This document shows, piece after piece, positions 1 to 6,720 of a stretch of DNA of 21,038 nucleotides; within the stretch, counting starts at the first letter, position 1; each line of letters begins with the position of its first letter. A model generated the notes under the pieces. It saw only the letters and a list, made by a program, of their open reading frames with translations. It was not told the DNA's origin and did not search any database. Source of the DNA: a virus. The stretch is taken from the IMG/VR virus record IMGVR_UViG_3300032322_002288, positions 1 through 21,038 of that record; one strand, given 5' to 3'. A program made the translations under genes and the position numbers.

Positions 1-78
1 GAGGATCAGCCTTTAGACTTGGGGCCAATGGAGTCAGTTGAGGATGAACAATTTTTAGCCGATGAGGGCATGGTATGA
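1..78 (+). CDS. C-terminal end of upstream protein, probably portal (partial)
   Basis: An open frame enters from the left edge in frame 1 and ends at a TGA (76-78), giving 25 residues rich in Asp and Glu and ending DEGMV. The next gene starts at 75 inside an ATGA overlap, so the two are translationally coupled. In scaffold-dependent tailed phages the gene just before the scaffold and capsid genes is usually the portal, and portal C-termini are often acidic and disordered; that is the only ground for the name. No domain is visible in this fragment, and a different head protein is possible. Confidence 0.55.
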   Translation, partial: EDQPLDLGPMESVEDEQFLADEGMV

Positions 79-332
79 AAAAAGATTTAATGAAAGACGC
101 TTTAGAAGAGAAAAAGAAAAAGGCTTTGGCTGTGACCATTGTCATTCCTATGTCTAAGGATGAGGACGATGATAAAGAGTCAAAAGAGCTAGACATGGCC
201 CCCGCACTTGATGAGGAAAAAAAAGAGTTTGTTAAGGGTGCGGACAGAGAGCTTATGAAAAAGAAAAAGTCAGGCGGTAGATTGTCTCTTCACGAGAAGG
301 CCATGCTAGAGGCAATGGACGAAAAGGATTGA
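75..332 (+). CDS. Small highly charged hypothetical protein in head module
   Basis: This encodes 85 residues, almost entirely Lys, Glu, Asp and hydrophobic helix formers, with Lys-rich runs near residues 12-16 and 62-65. There is no membrane segment and no Cys. The start overlaps the preceding stop (ATGA), which fixes it well. I do not recognise the family. Its place between the putative portal and the scaffold suggests a small head-assembly or packaging accessory, but that is inference from position only. Base use resembles the neighbours and continuous coding supports a real gene. Confidence 0.75.
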   Translation: MKKDLMKDALEEKKKKALAVTIVIPMSKDEDDDKESKELDMAPALDEEKKEFVKGADRELMKKKKSGGRLSLHEKAMLEAMDEKD

Positions 333-410
333 TTTAGAAATTTTAAACTGTGAGGCTATCCGGTAAAGGACACCCGCAATTTAGCGGACCCTAACTCAAG
401 GAGACCCCTC
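333..410 (+). other. Leader region upstream of scaffold gene
   Basis: This is a 78-bp non-coding stretch between the small charged protein and the scaffold. It holds an AAGGAG ribosome binding site (398-403) and, just before it, a short inverted repeat CCGC/GCGG (374-377 and 384-387) around a 6-base AT-rich loop. The hairpin has no T-run, so it is not a terminator; it could be an mRNA stability or processing element. I see no convincing -35/-10 pair. Confidence 0.3.
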
Positions 411-1235
411 ATGGATAAACTAAGTGAAATTAACTTAGACGATAAAATAGCAAGTATGGACACGCCGGAGTCGGCCCCAGAAAGCGAAGCGGTTAAGGAA
501 ACCGCCGAAGCAGAAAAGACACCCGAAGCCCAGGCGCTTCTGGACCTTTCAAAAGCTGAGAAATTCCTATTTAAGGGCAAAGAAATGACGTTAACAGACC
601 TTGAAAAGGCGATGTTGCGTCAAGAGGATTACACTCGCAAAACCCAGGCTCTTGCAGAGGAACGTAAGTATTACGATAACCTCACGATTGATCTGGACGC
701 TGTGAAAAGGAATCCGGCCCTGGCGTCAGAGTTTAAGAAGGTTTATCCCGAGAAATTCCATCGGTATTTAGACGTTCTTGGAGTTCAGGCGCAGAAAGAG
801 GAAGCTAGGCAGGGCCAAGTGGAGCTACCTAGGGAAGTTTTGGAAAGGATCGACCGGATTGAAGGCTCTTTTATGGAAAAAGAAAAAGAGGCCTTTAACG
901 CTAAACTTGAGTCGATTGAGCAAGGGTTACAGAAAAAGTTTCCTTACGCCAATTTGACGGATGTTTACGGTTCGGCCCAGACGTTTTTCGAGCAAAATCA
1001 AATTGACCCTAAAAAGGTTGATGAAAAGATGCTCGAGCCGTTTTTCGAGGCTTCTCATAAGTACAACACTTCACTTTTCCAGGCTTGGCAAAAAGAACAA
1101 CTTAAACAGGCCAAAGAGGCGAATGAAAAAGCGTCTGACATTGGTCGGGGCGGCGGTACTCCAGGGCAAGCTCCTAGGAAGTATTCAAGGCTTACTGACG
1201 TTGCAGACGATATTATAGCCTCGGAAGGTCTATAA
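411..1235 (+). CDS. Capsid assembly scaffolding protein
   Basis: This 274-residue protein is predicted to be the internal scaffold that guides capsid assembly and is lost before or during DNA packaging. It has an acidic N-terminus (about 1-45), then a segment with the pattern FKGKEMTLTDLEKAM...QEDYTRKTQALAEER (about 54-85), which I recognise from scaffold-like proteins encoded just upstream of phage capsid genes. Long charged helices follow (about 120-240), and the C-terminal tail begins with a GGG stretch and is basic around PRKYSRL, fitting the capsid-binding end of scaffolds. The start has a strong AAGGAG site 7 bases upstream. It lies 19 bp before the major capsid gene, the usual order. 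No protease domain is visible, so this is a plain scaffold and not a fused protease. Confidence 0.85.
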   Translation: MDKLSEINLDDKIASMDTPESAPESEAVKETAEAEKTPEAQALLDLSKAEKFLFKGKEMTLTDLEKAMLRQEDYTRKTQALAEERKYYDNLTIDLDAVKRNPALASEFKKVYPEKFHRYLDVLGVQAQKEEARQGQVELPREVLERIDRIEGSFMEKEKEAFNAKLESIEQGLQKKFPYANLTDVYGSAQTFFEQNQIDPKKVDEKMLEPFFEASHKYNTSLFQAWQKEQLKQAKEANEKASDIGRGGGTPGQAPRKYSRLTDVADDIIASEGL

Positions 1236-1254
1236 CATTAAAGTGAGGTAAAAA

Positions 1255-2478
1255 ATGAGTAACGTATTTCAAGGAGTCGCAAGCGGACTCTATAACTTAA
1301 AAAACTGGTATCAGGGGCCTATCGTTGACCAATTCAACGAAGATACTCCAATTTACCGTGGTGCAGAAAAGTCAAAACTTAAGTGGGACGGTTATCAAGT
1401 AGTGCGTCCTTTGCGAGTTAGACGTAATCAGGGCATTGGTGCTACTTCTGACGGTGGGACTCTTCCTGCTATCGGTCGTCAGGCTGGTGTTCAGGCTTTG
1501 GTTCAGGCGAAATATAACTATCTTCGCTTTGGTATCACTGGCCCAATGATTAAGTCGTCTATGACTGACAAAGGTAGCTTTGTTCGTCAGGCCGCTCATG
1601 AGCTACAAATGGCTTACAAGGACCTTCAGTCCGATGTAAACCGTCAGTGCTCTTGGGATGGTACAGGCGACCTAGCTCGTTTGAATGCCAACGTGGTTGC
1701 TACTAACTCAATGGTTGTAAAAGGCCGTGAGGATGGTGAGCCCGCTTTGAAATTCCTAGATGTCGGAACTGTTTTCGACGTTTATGATTCAGGCGGTACT
1801 TTGGTCGATTCTGGTATCCAAGTAACTGCTATCACTTCTGGTTCTGCCACAAGTGCCACAGCTACTTTGACCATCGATCAAAACATCACTGTTAGCGAAA
1901 ACGACATTATCGTTCGAGCTGGCGCTTTTGACCAGGAAGTGCAAGGTCTTCTGTATTCTCTAGACGGTGGTACTTCCACTATCTATGGAAACGTAAACCG
2001 CGCTCTATACCCATCTACTCAAGGTAACGTAGTTGATCTAAACCAAGCTCAGTTGACTTTGGATGCTCTGCAAAACCTTTGGAACTTGGGTAAAAACCGA
2101 GGTGGAGCTAAGTATTCTGCTATTTACTCTGACTTTGACAGTCAGCGAATGTATCAGAAACTTCTGACCGCCGATAAGCGTTATGTGAACACTGTTAAAG
2201 GCGATGGTGGTTTTGCTTCTAAAGAAGAAAGCTACCTTGAGTTTAACGGTATTCCTTGGGTGGCTGACAAAGACTGTCCTAAGCGCATTTTCATGCTTGG
2301 CAAAGACTGCATCGAGAAGATGGTTCTTTGCGAGATGGAATTCGCCGATGAGACTGGCTCTATGTACATCGCTCAGACTTCGGCTGACAGCTTTGAGGTT
2401 CGGGTGCGGCACTTTTTCAACTTGTTCAACGCTCAGGCTTCGGCTTGTGGTGTTCTAGTTGATTACGCCAGCCCCTAA
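1255..2478 (+). CDS. Major capsid protein (HK97-fold type)
   Basis: This is a 407-residue protein directly after the scaffold, with the size and position of a major capsid protein. Its N-terminal part (LKNWYQGPIVDQFNEDTPIY, about 15-34) and the following segment about converting residues to a basic loop (VVRPLRVRRNQG) are like capsid proteins of scaffold-dependent phages. A middle β-rich region (about 165-225, many Thr/Ser/Val) looks like an inserted domain, and the rest alternates helices and strands. The HK97 fold is inferred from family knowledge. There is no N-terminal delta-domain or cleavage signal that I can see. The start is supported by GTGAGGT upstream. The stop TAA overlaps an ATG at 2478. 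Confidence 0.88.
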   Translation: MSNVFQGVASGLYNLKNWYQGPIVDQFNEDTPIYRGAEKSKLKWDGYQVVRPLRVRRNQGIGATSDGGTLPAIGRQAGVQALVQAKYNYLRFGITGPMIKSSMTDKGSFVRQAAHELQMAYKDLQSDVNRQCSWDGTGDLARLNANVVATNSMVVKGREDGEPALKFLDVGTVFDVYDSGGTLVDSGIQVTAITSGSATSATATLTIDQNITVSENDIIVRAGAFDQEVQGLLYSLDGGTSTIYGNVNRALYPSTQGNVVDLNQAQLTLDALQNLWNLGKNRGGAKYSAIYSDFDSQRMYQKLLTADKRYVNTVKGDGGFASKEESYLEFNGIPWVADKDCPKRIFMLGKDCIEKMVLCEMEFADETGSMYIAQTSADSFEVRVRHFFNLFNAQASACGVLVDYASP

Positions 2479-2489
2479 TGAGGTTTAAA

Positions 2490-2966
2490 ATGGACAGTGA
2501 AGTTACACGTTTACAAAGAATCTTTAAACGGTTTGATAAGGATTTGACAGTGCGCCGAAGTCCCGACGGCGTTGCTCGACTTATTCAAAAAATCAAAAAG
2601 CTAAAGGGATTTGATGTGGACGGTTTAACTATTTACTGTCCAGTTGAGGAAGAGCATCTCATTTTCTCTTTTACCGATGATTTTTCGGCGAAAGGGAAGC
2701 CTGTGGAGTGGGGGCATGAGCCCCTATTTCACAAGATGCGTCAAATAGCTCTTGACCGTCGTGATGCTCTTTTTCGTGAGCTTGAGGAAGAGTCGAAGAA
2801 AAAAGAAGAGAAAAAGGACCGAGATCAATTTGCTAAGTTTGAGGACATAGCTCATGAGACTCGGGATATTTACAAAAAAACCTTTTCGGATGTCCTGACT
2901 CATTCAATGGATAAGTCAAAAGACCCGAGAAGGCGCTTAGAAAGGAGCAAATATGGCAATAGTTAA
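2490..2966 (+). CDS. Hypothetical protein following capsid gene
   Basis: This encodes 158 residues from the ATG at 2490. The frame is open from 2478, but 2490 is preferred because it is preceded by TGAGGT at almost the same distance as the capsid gene's own site. The N-terminal half is a compact α/β-like segment (about 1-75). The C-terminal half is a long charged helix with runs of Glu and Lys (about 88-115) and a basic end. It overlaps the next gene by 14 bp. I do not recognise the family. Its position suggests a head completion, capsid-associated or assembly role, which is inference. Confidence 0.75.
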   Translation: MDSEVTRLQRIFKRFDKDLTVRRSPDGVARLIQKIKKLKGFDVDGLTIYCPVEEEHLIFSFTDDFSAKGKPVEWGHEPLFHKMRQIALDRRDALFRELEEESKKKEEKKDRDQFAKFEDIAHETRDIYKKTFSDVLTHSMDKSKDPRRRLERSKYGNS

Positions 2967-3381
2967 TAGAGACCTAGACCGTTCGGAACAGTTATTCACA
3001 GTTGACGCCGTACATGGTGCGGTTGCGACTGGAGTATCTGTTATCGTGGGTCTTGTTAAAGCCCCTGGGCAATGCTTGGGGATGAGGCTTTCTGGTCGGG
3101 GACTTTCAGGAGCCCCTGTGTACCAGTTGGCGGTAGCTCGCTGGACGTCAGCCGGAATCACCAACATTGCTTTGGGAAGTGCAGTAACACTTGCCACGGC
3201 TTTTGGTGTGTCGGGTGGAGCCATTGGGATTAGCATTTCTGCTAGTTCTACTTTGGCAGCACTTCAGGCTGGGGACCTTCTAGTCTTGAATACAAGCGGT
3301 GCCAACACTGCCGTTACAAGTCTAGTTGTGTCTGCCGTCATGCAAGCTGCACAAGACATTAAAAAGACCCACGGTCTATAA
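2953..3381 (+). CDS. Putative capsid decoration protein
   Basis: This encodes 142 residues with a strong AAAGGAG site and an ATG at 2953. After a short polar start (VNRDLDRSEQLF) the chain is a run of short β-strands rich in Ala, Val, Gly, Ser and Thr, ending in a helical AAQDIKK tail. Proteins of this size and style, starting with the NRDLDxSEQ pattern, are often found just downstream of capsid genes in environmental phages, where they are thought to be capsid-associated decoration proteins. That assignment rests on recollection of the pattern and on position, not on a named domain. There is one Cys and no membrane segment despite the hydrophobic composition. Confidence 0.6.
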   Translation: MAIVNRDLDRSEQLFTVDAVHGAVATGVSVIVGLVKAPGQCLGMRLSGRGLSGAPVYQLAVARWTSAGITNIALGSAVTLATAFGVSGGAIGISISASSTLAALQAGDLLVLNTSGANTAVTSLVVSAVMQAAQDIKKTHGL

Positions 3382-3382
3382 T
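3377..3382 (+). promoter_or_regulatory. Candidate promoter (-10 box TATAAT)
   Basis: A perfect TATAAT lies across the stop codon of the decoration-like gene. The best -35 match is AAGACA (3353-3358) at 18-bp spacing, four of six bases. It would start RNA near 3389, at the beginning of the largest gap in the structural module. One good hexamer can occur by chance in this AT-moderate sequence. Confidence 0.3.
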
Positions 3383-3405
3383 TTTTGGGGTCTGGCTCAT
3401 GGTGG

Positions 3406-3465
3406 TGACTTCGCAGGGACGTGAGGTCAGGGCTTCCAGCTTGGGCCAGGCCCTTTTTGACTTTT
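3406..3465 (+). terminator. Candidate hairpin pair with rho-independent terminator
   Basis: Two hairpins stand back to back in the 3382-3501 gap. The first has 7-bp arms TGACTTC/GAGGTCA (3406-3412, 3423-3429; one G-U pair) with a 10-base loop. The second has arms GGGC/GCCC (3430-3433, 3450-3453) with extra pairing CCA/TGG inside, followed by TTTTT and a second T-run to 3465. It sits between the capsid genes and the fibre genes, where phages often reduce readthrough. The stem of the terminator is short, so confidence is limited. Confidence 0.4.
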
Positions 3466-3501
3466 TGGCTTGGATTTACTGAAATAGTCCTCGAGGTTAG
3501 A

Positions 3502-4017
3502 ATGCATATTTTTAAACCAGGATCATCGGGCGGTGGGGGATCTGGCGGCGGTGGGTCTTTACAGGCTTACGCTTCTGACTCAACTCCGGCTCCGGTTGAC
3601 GGCGTAGTTGATAACTTTGGGGTGCTTAGTTTTTCTCAGGCCGCAGGGCAGTCGATCTTTTATAATTTCGTAGTGCCTTCAAGTTATGTGGCTGGGGCTC
3701 AGCTAAACATGACTTTTCAATTCTTCTCTGACGCCGCAAGTAATAACATTCACTGGATTGCTAAGACTAAACTCATTCAGCTTGGGCAAGATGCTACCGT
3801 CCAGTCGGACCAACACATTTCAGCAACGGCGGCTATCACTCAGACTAACGCCAATTATCTTCAGACTGTGACTTTGGATTTATGTTCTGGTCTTGGCCAG
3901 ATTAACTCTATTCCTGTAGCGTCTGACGATTTGCTTTTAATAGAGATTTACCGAGACCCATCGGACACAGCGACAGAAGACGCTTATTTAATTAAAACAA
4001 CGGTGAGGATAGAATAA
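3502..4017 (+). CDS. Jelly-roll-like virion surface/fibre protein with Gly4Ser linker
   Basis: This encodes 171 residues from the ATG at 3502, preceded by GAGGTT. The frame is open back to a GTG at 3421, but that stretch covers the hairpins and lacks a proper site. A short N-terminal peptide MHIFKPGSS is followed by a perfect (GGGGS)2 linker (about 10-19), then a β-rich domain. The later segment DDLLLIEIYRDPSDTATEDAY resembles a jelly-roll module I recognise in phage fibre proteins, in which a strand ending in a YRDxxD motif is typical. The likely picture is a virion-anchoring peptide joined by a flexible linker to a surface domain. The stop overlaps the next start (TAATG). Confidence 0.65.
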   Translation: MHIFKPGSSGGGGSGGGGSLQAYASDSTPAPVDGVVDNFGVLSFSQAAGQSIFYNFVVPSSYVAGAQLNMTFQFFSDAASNNIHWIAKTKLIQLGQDATVQSDQHISATAAITQTNANYLQTVTLDLCSGLGQINSIPVASDDLLLIEIYRDPSDTATEDAYLIKTTVRIE

Positions 4018-5873
4018 TGCCCAATATTATTGCTTTGATCTTAAGTCTTACGTTCTGGCCACTTTTGACTGTGGCTCAGTTAACAAATCAACAGTCGCAG
4101 TTTGTGACTCCTGAGAATATCTTAGATAACCCAGGGTTTCAAAATGGCAAGACCAAGTGGGCGGTGTCTACCGGATCGTGGAGTGTGGCTGGGTCGGGGT
4201 TAGACAATTACGCATCGTGGGATGCTTCGGCGTCTACGCAGACTTTCTGTTCTGACCTTAAGACTGTGCCTGACCGCTTGAAGGGTAAAAACGGCGCGGC
4301 ACTTCTTAACGTGTCAGTACCATCGGGGACAGCGACCCATAAGATCGAGGTCAGAGACGGGTCAGCCAATATTCTAGCTCCGGATGACATTTTCTCTAAC
4401 GACCAAGCTGTGAATAACATCGTGAACTTTATCTTCCCGACATCTGGCACTGTGCGGGTGTGCTTAGTAGCACAAGCCGATGAGCCAGCGGTGCGGGTGT
4501 ATAACGGGATCATCGCCGATGCGACACATCTCAACATTGGCAATGCTTCGGTCATAAGTGGGTGGACGACAGTGACCATTTCGATGACCCACGCATCGGG
4601 TACTTGGACCAATACGACAGTATCGTCAATTATGAGAAGAGTTGGCGATAAGGCAGAGTTTAAAACTCGTGTCACGGCCAACGGCGCAGTCGGGACATTC
4701 TCTCAAGTCAGGTTTACTTTACCAGCAGGGCTAACTTTAAACTCAGCCGAGGCAGTGGATAGCTCAAGACCTATCGGTCGAGCATATTGCTGGGATGCAG
4801 CTCCAGTTCTTTTTCTTTGTGAAGTCAGGATAGATTCATCTGGAAACATTGAAGTCCTAGCCGCTACCGCTCCAACGACCGCCACGCAAGGAGTTGCTTT
4901 TATTACCCAGGCAGTTCCGTTTACCTGGGCGTCTGGTGACAGAATCCAGGCAGAATACTCGGTCCGCATCGCCGAGTGGTCGGGCACTGCATCGGTCTTC
5001 CGAGCCGACACAGTGGCGCAGAGTGGAATGTGGGCGTTTGACTCAAACTGCTCATGGGCTAGGACGAATACGGCTCTTGGAGATCCAGCGACCGATGCGT
5101 CCTGTACTTTGATCCAAGTTTCAAACGTCAACATGGGCACCGTGACGATTGCAGGTGGAGCGAATACGCTGCCTGGGATTATCTGGACTGCGAAAAGTAC
5201 GGGAGATTATAAAGTCTGCTTTACTATTTTAAATATCGTTATGAGCGCGGGAGCTATAGGCGGCACTACGATAGATATTAACGGGACTGATTACGTTCAG
5301 AGTGTAGACACATCTAGTGGGGCTTCGACATACCTTCCAGGTGTTAATTATTGTGCAACTCTTAGAGCGAGCGCAGGAACGCAATACACTGCAAAACTGC
5401 AAACTAGAGCAGGTTCTGGATCAATTACAGTTGCAGGTGCGGCAATACCATACACGTCATTTGTAACCATCGAAGCCTTATCAGTAGCCAAACCAGCCCC
5501 TCTTATCGAGAATGCTGTGGTGTCATCTTACACTGGAGTCACGGGGGTGGAGTGGGTCGCGTTTGGTGGAGCGACTGAGGGTACGAATAACTGCGCAGCT
5601 TCGCCTTGTACGGTTTATAGAAGAAGTCCTGGGGTAACAAGTGTTACTAGGGGTGGTACTGGTCTATACGACATAAATTTTAGTGCAGGGACATTTAGCT
5701 CTGCTCCAGTTTGTGTTGCCGTTTGTAACATCATAGCATCGGCAAACTGCGCGGCTGTGCAGTCTGCCTCAACATTGGCCACTAGCGTCCTATTTAGGAT
5801 GGCAACCATTGCTCCAGCAACAGGGGCATTAACAGACGCTTATATGATGGCTTACTGCATAGGACCCCGATAG
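4017..5873 (+). CDS. Modular fibre/adhesin-like protein with signal-peptide-like N-terminus
   Basis: This encodes 618 residues. Residues 1-21 form a hydrophobic stretch ending TVAQL, like a signal peptide although it lacks the usual basic start. Then follows a carbohydrate-binding-module-like domain (about 33-170) with the pattern NPGFQNGKTKWAVS and SASTQTFCSDL. A second β-rich module (about 178-330) starts near SGWTTVTISM and contains the VGDKAEFKTRV segment. A third module (about 335-495) and a C-terminal domain (about 500-618) follow. Such module strings are common in phage proteins that contact host surfaces. The chain has 14 Cys, unusual for a cytoplasmically assembled fibre. It is translationally coupled to the preceding gene and lies in the structural operon. 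A receptor-binding or secreted role is inference. Confidence 0.65.
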   Translation: MPNIIALILSLTFWPLLTVAQLTNQQSQFVTPENILDNPGFQNGKTKWAVSTGSWSVAGSGLDNYASWDASASTQTFCSDLKTVPDRLKGKNGAALLNVSVPSGTATHKIEVRDGSANILAPDDIFSNDQAVNNIVNFIFPTSGTVRVCLVAQADEPAVRVYNGIIADATHLNIGNASVISGWTTVTISMTHASGTWTNTTVSSIMRRVGDKAEFKTRVTANGAVGTFSQVRFTLPAGLTLNSAEAVDSSRPIGRAYCWDAAPVLFLCEVRIDSSGNIEVLAATAPTTATQGVAFITQAVPFTWASGDRIQAEYSVRIAEWSGTASVFRADTVAQSGMWAFDSNCSWARTNTALGDPATDASCTLIQVSNVNMGTVTIAGGANTLPGIIWTAKSTGDYKVCFTILNIVMSAGAIGGTTIDINGTDYVQSVDTSSGASTYLPGVNYCATLRASAGTQYTAKLQTRAGSGSITVAGAAIPYTSFVTIEALSVAKPAPLIENAVVSSYTGVTGVEWVAFGGATEGTNNCAASPCTVYRRSPGVTSVTRGGTGLYDINFSAGTFSSAPVCVAVCNIIASANCAAVQSASTLATSVLFRMATIAPATGALTDAYMMAYCIGPR

Positions 5874-5916
5874 ATGGGCGAGGCTGAGATTAGGGAAATA
5901 AAGGAGTGATGAAAAA

Positions 5917-6696
5917 ATGAGCAAATACTACGGTCTGGCTTTTTCGCCTTCAAATCCCAGCGCCTATCCTTCGCTGGCACCTACATTCATCACTTTTCGC
6001 AATGCGCTGACGGGGCAGACACTAGCCCCGCCGACACTTGCCCAAATAGACGTCACTGGAATTTATGGGTTTACGTTTTCGGCGACCTTCCCTGTTTATT
6101 TCTTAGCCGATGGGATAACGACTGCGACACCTACCGAGCGGTATGTTTATGGGGTTCTAGACCCTGCATTTGACATTGATTCTCAAGTAAGAGAATTAGG
6201 CTCGACTCTTGTGGCCTTAGGAAATTCGTCTGTGGCTTTAGGCAGTACTTCGATTGCTCTAGGGACTACAAATGTGGCCTTAAACACTAGCATTTTGGCA
6301 GTCGGAACGTCCACCTACGCGATTGGCGGGTCTATCCTAGCTGTGGGGAATTCTAACCTTGCTTTAGGAAATAGCATCTTAGCGGTGGGGACTTCGGGTC
6401 TTGCGGTCGGAAATTCTATCCTGGCCATTGGAACGTCCACCTACGCTGAGCTTTTGGGCCAGGCTGGAAGTGCTGCGACCCTTACGGCTCTTATTGGCAA
6501 TACTTCAAGCACTTTTGGTACTAACGTGGCCGACCCGACTACTTTATTCGGATATATGAAACGTATGCAGGAATTTAACGAGGGAGCCCAAACCTTCAGT
6601 AAATTAACTGGAACGTGGACAATTAACAGTCGTGGTGGAAGTCTAATTGCTACGAAAACGCTAAATAATTCCAGCTCAGAAGTGAGTCGGAACTAA
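5917..6696 (+). CDS. Fibre-like virion protein with twelve 7-residue repeats
   Basis: This encodes 259 residues. The N-terminal domain (about 1-85) has a pattern LAPTFITFRN...ITTSGxYGFTF that looks like a small β-sandwich seen in phage virion proteins next to adaptor genes. Residues 95-178 are twelve consecutive 7-residue repeats with consensus G-[NT]-S-x-[LVY]-A-[VLI]. Gly at each repeat argues against a coiled coil and for a β-roll, similar in style to the SxAxG repeats of YadA-type heads. A C-terminal domain (about 180-259) follows. The start has AAGGAG (5901-5906). It ends 24 bp before the glycosyltransferase gene. Role as a trimeric fibre or capsid spike is inferred. Confidence 0.7.
   Translation: MSKYYGLAFSPSNPSAYPSLAPTFITFRNALTGQTLAPPTLAQIDVTGIYGFTFSATFPVYFLADGITTATPTERYVYGVLDPAFDIDSQVRELGSTLVALGNSSVALGSTSIALGTTNVALNTSILAVGTSTYAIGGSILAVGNSNLALGNSILAVGTSGLAVGNSILAIGTSTYAELLGQAGSAATLTALIGNTSSTFGTNVADPTTLFGYMKRMQEFNEGAQTFSKLTGTWTINSRGGSLIATKTLNNSSSEVSRN
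6199..6450 (+). repeat. Twelve tandem 21-bp/7-residue repeats
   Basis: The repeat block encodes GSTLVAL, GNSSVAL, GSTSIAL, GTTNVAL, NTSILAV, GTSTYAI, GGSILAV, GNSNLAL, GNSILAV, GTSGLAV, GNSILAI and GTSTYAE. The DNA is largely diverged between units, but an identical 17-mer (GGAACGTCCACCTACGC) occurs at 6304-6320 and 6430-6446, exactly six repeats (126 bp) apart, pointing to duplication of a 42-residue block. Confidence 0.85.
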
Positions 6697-6720
6697 GCCC
6701 AAAACGAAAGGATAAGGTAA

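Noticed and set aside
374-387. Terminator before the scaffold gene
   Set aside because: The 4-bp hairpin has no following T-run and lies too close to the ribosome site.
2038-2412. 124-codon minus-strand frame inside the capsid gene
   Set aside because: Fully contained in the well-supported capsid gene; composition is typical of a complementary-strand shadow.
3421-3501. N-terminal extension of the G4S-linker protein from a GTG at 3421
   Set aside because: The stretch covers a terminator-like hairpin, has no good ribosome site, and the ATG at 3502 has GAGGTT upstream and gives a sensible start.
4208-5140. Two minus-strand frames (157 and 145 codons) in the modular fibre gene
   Set aside because: Shadows of the plus-strand gene; no ribosome sites and no recognisable protein pattern.
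5874-5909. 11-codon ATG frame between the modular fibre and repeat-fibre genes
   Set aside because: Too short to support; the sequence mainly provides the AAGGAG site for the gene at 5917.
6199-6450. CRISPR-like array
   Set aside because: The periodicity is 21 bp within a coding frame, without identical repeats and spacers.
4017-6696. Diversity-generating retroelement (variable repeat in a fibre)
   Set aside because: No reverse transcriptase and no template-repeat pair seen; the repeats at 6199-6450 are internal protein repeats.
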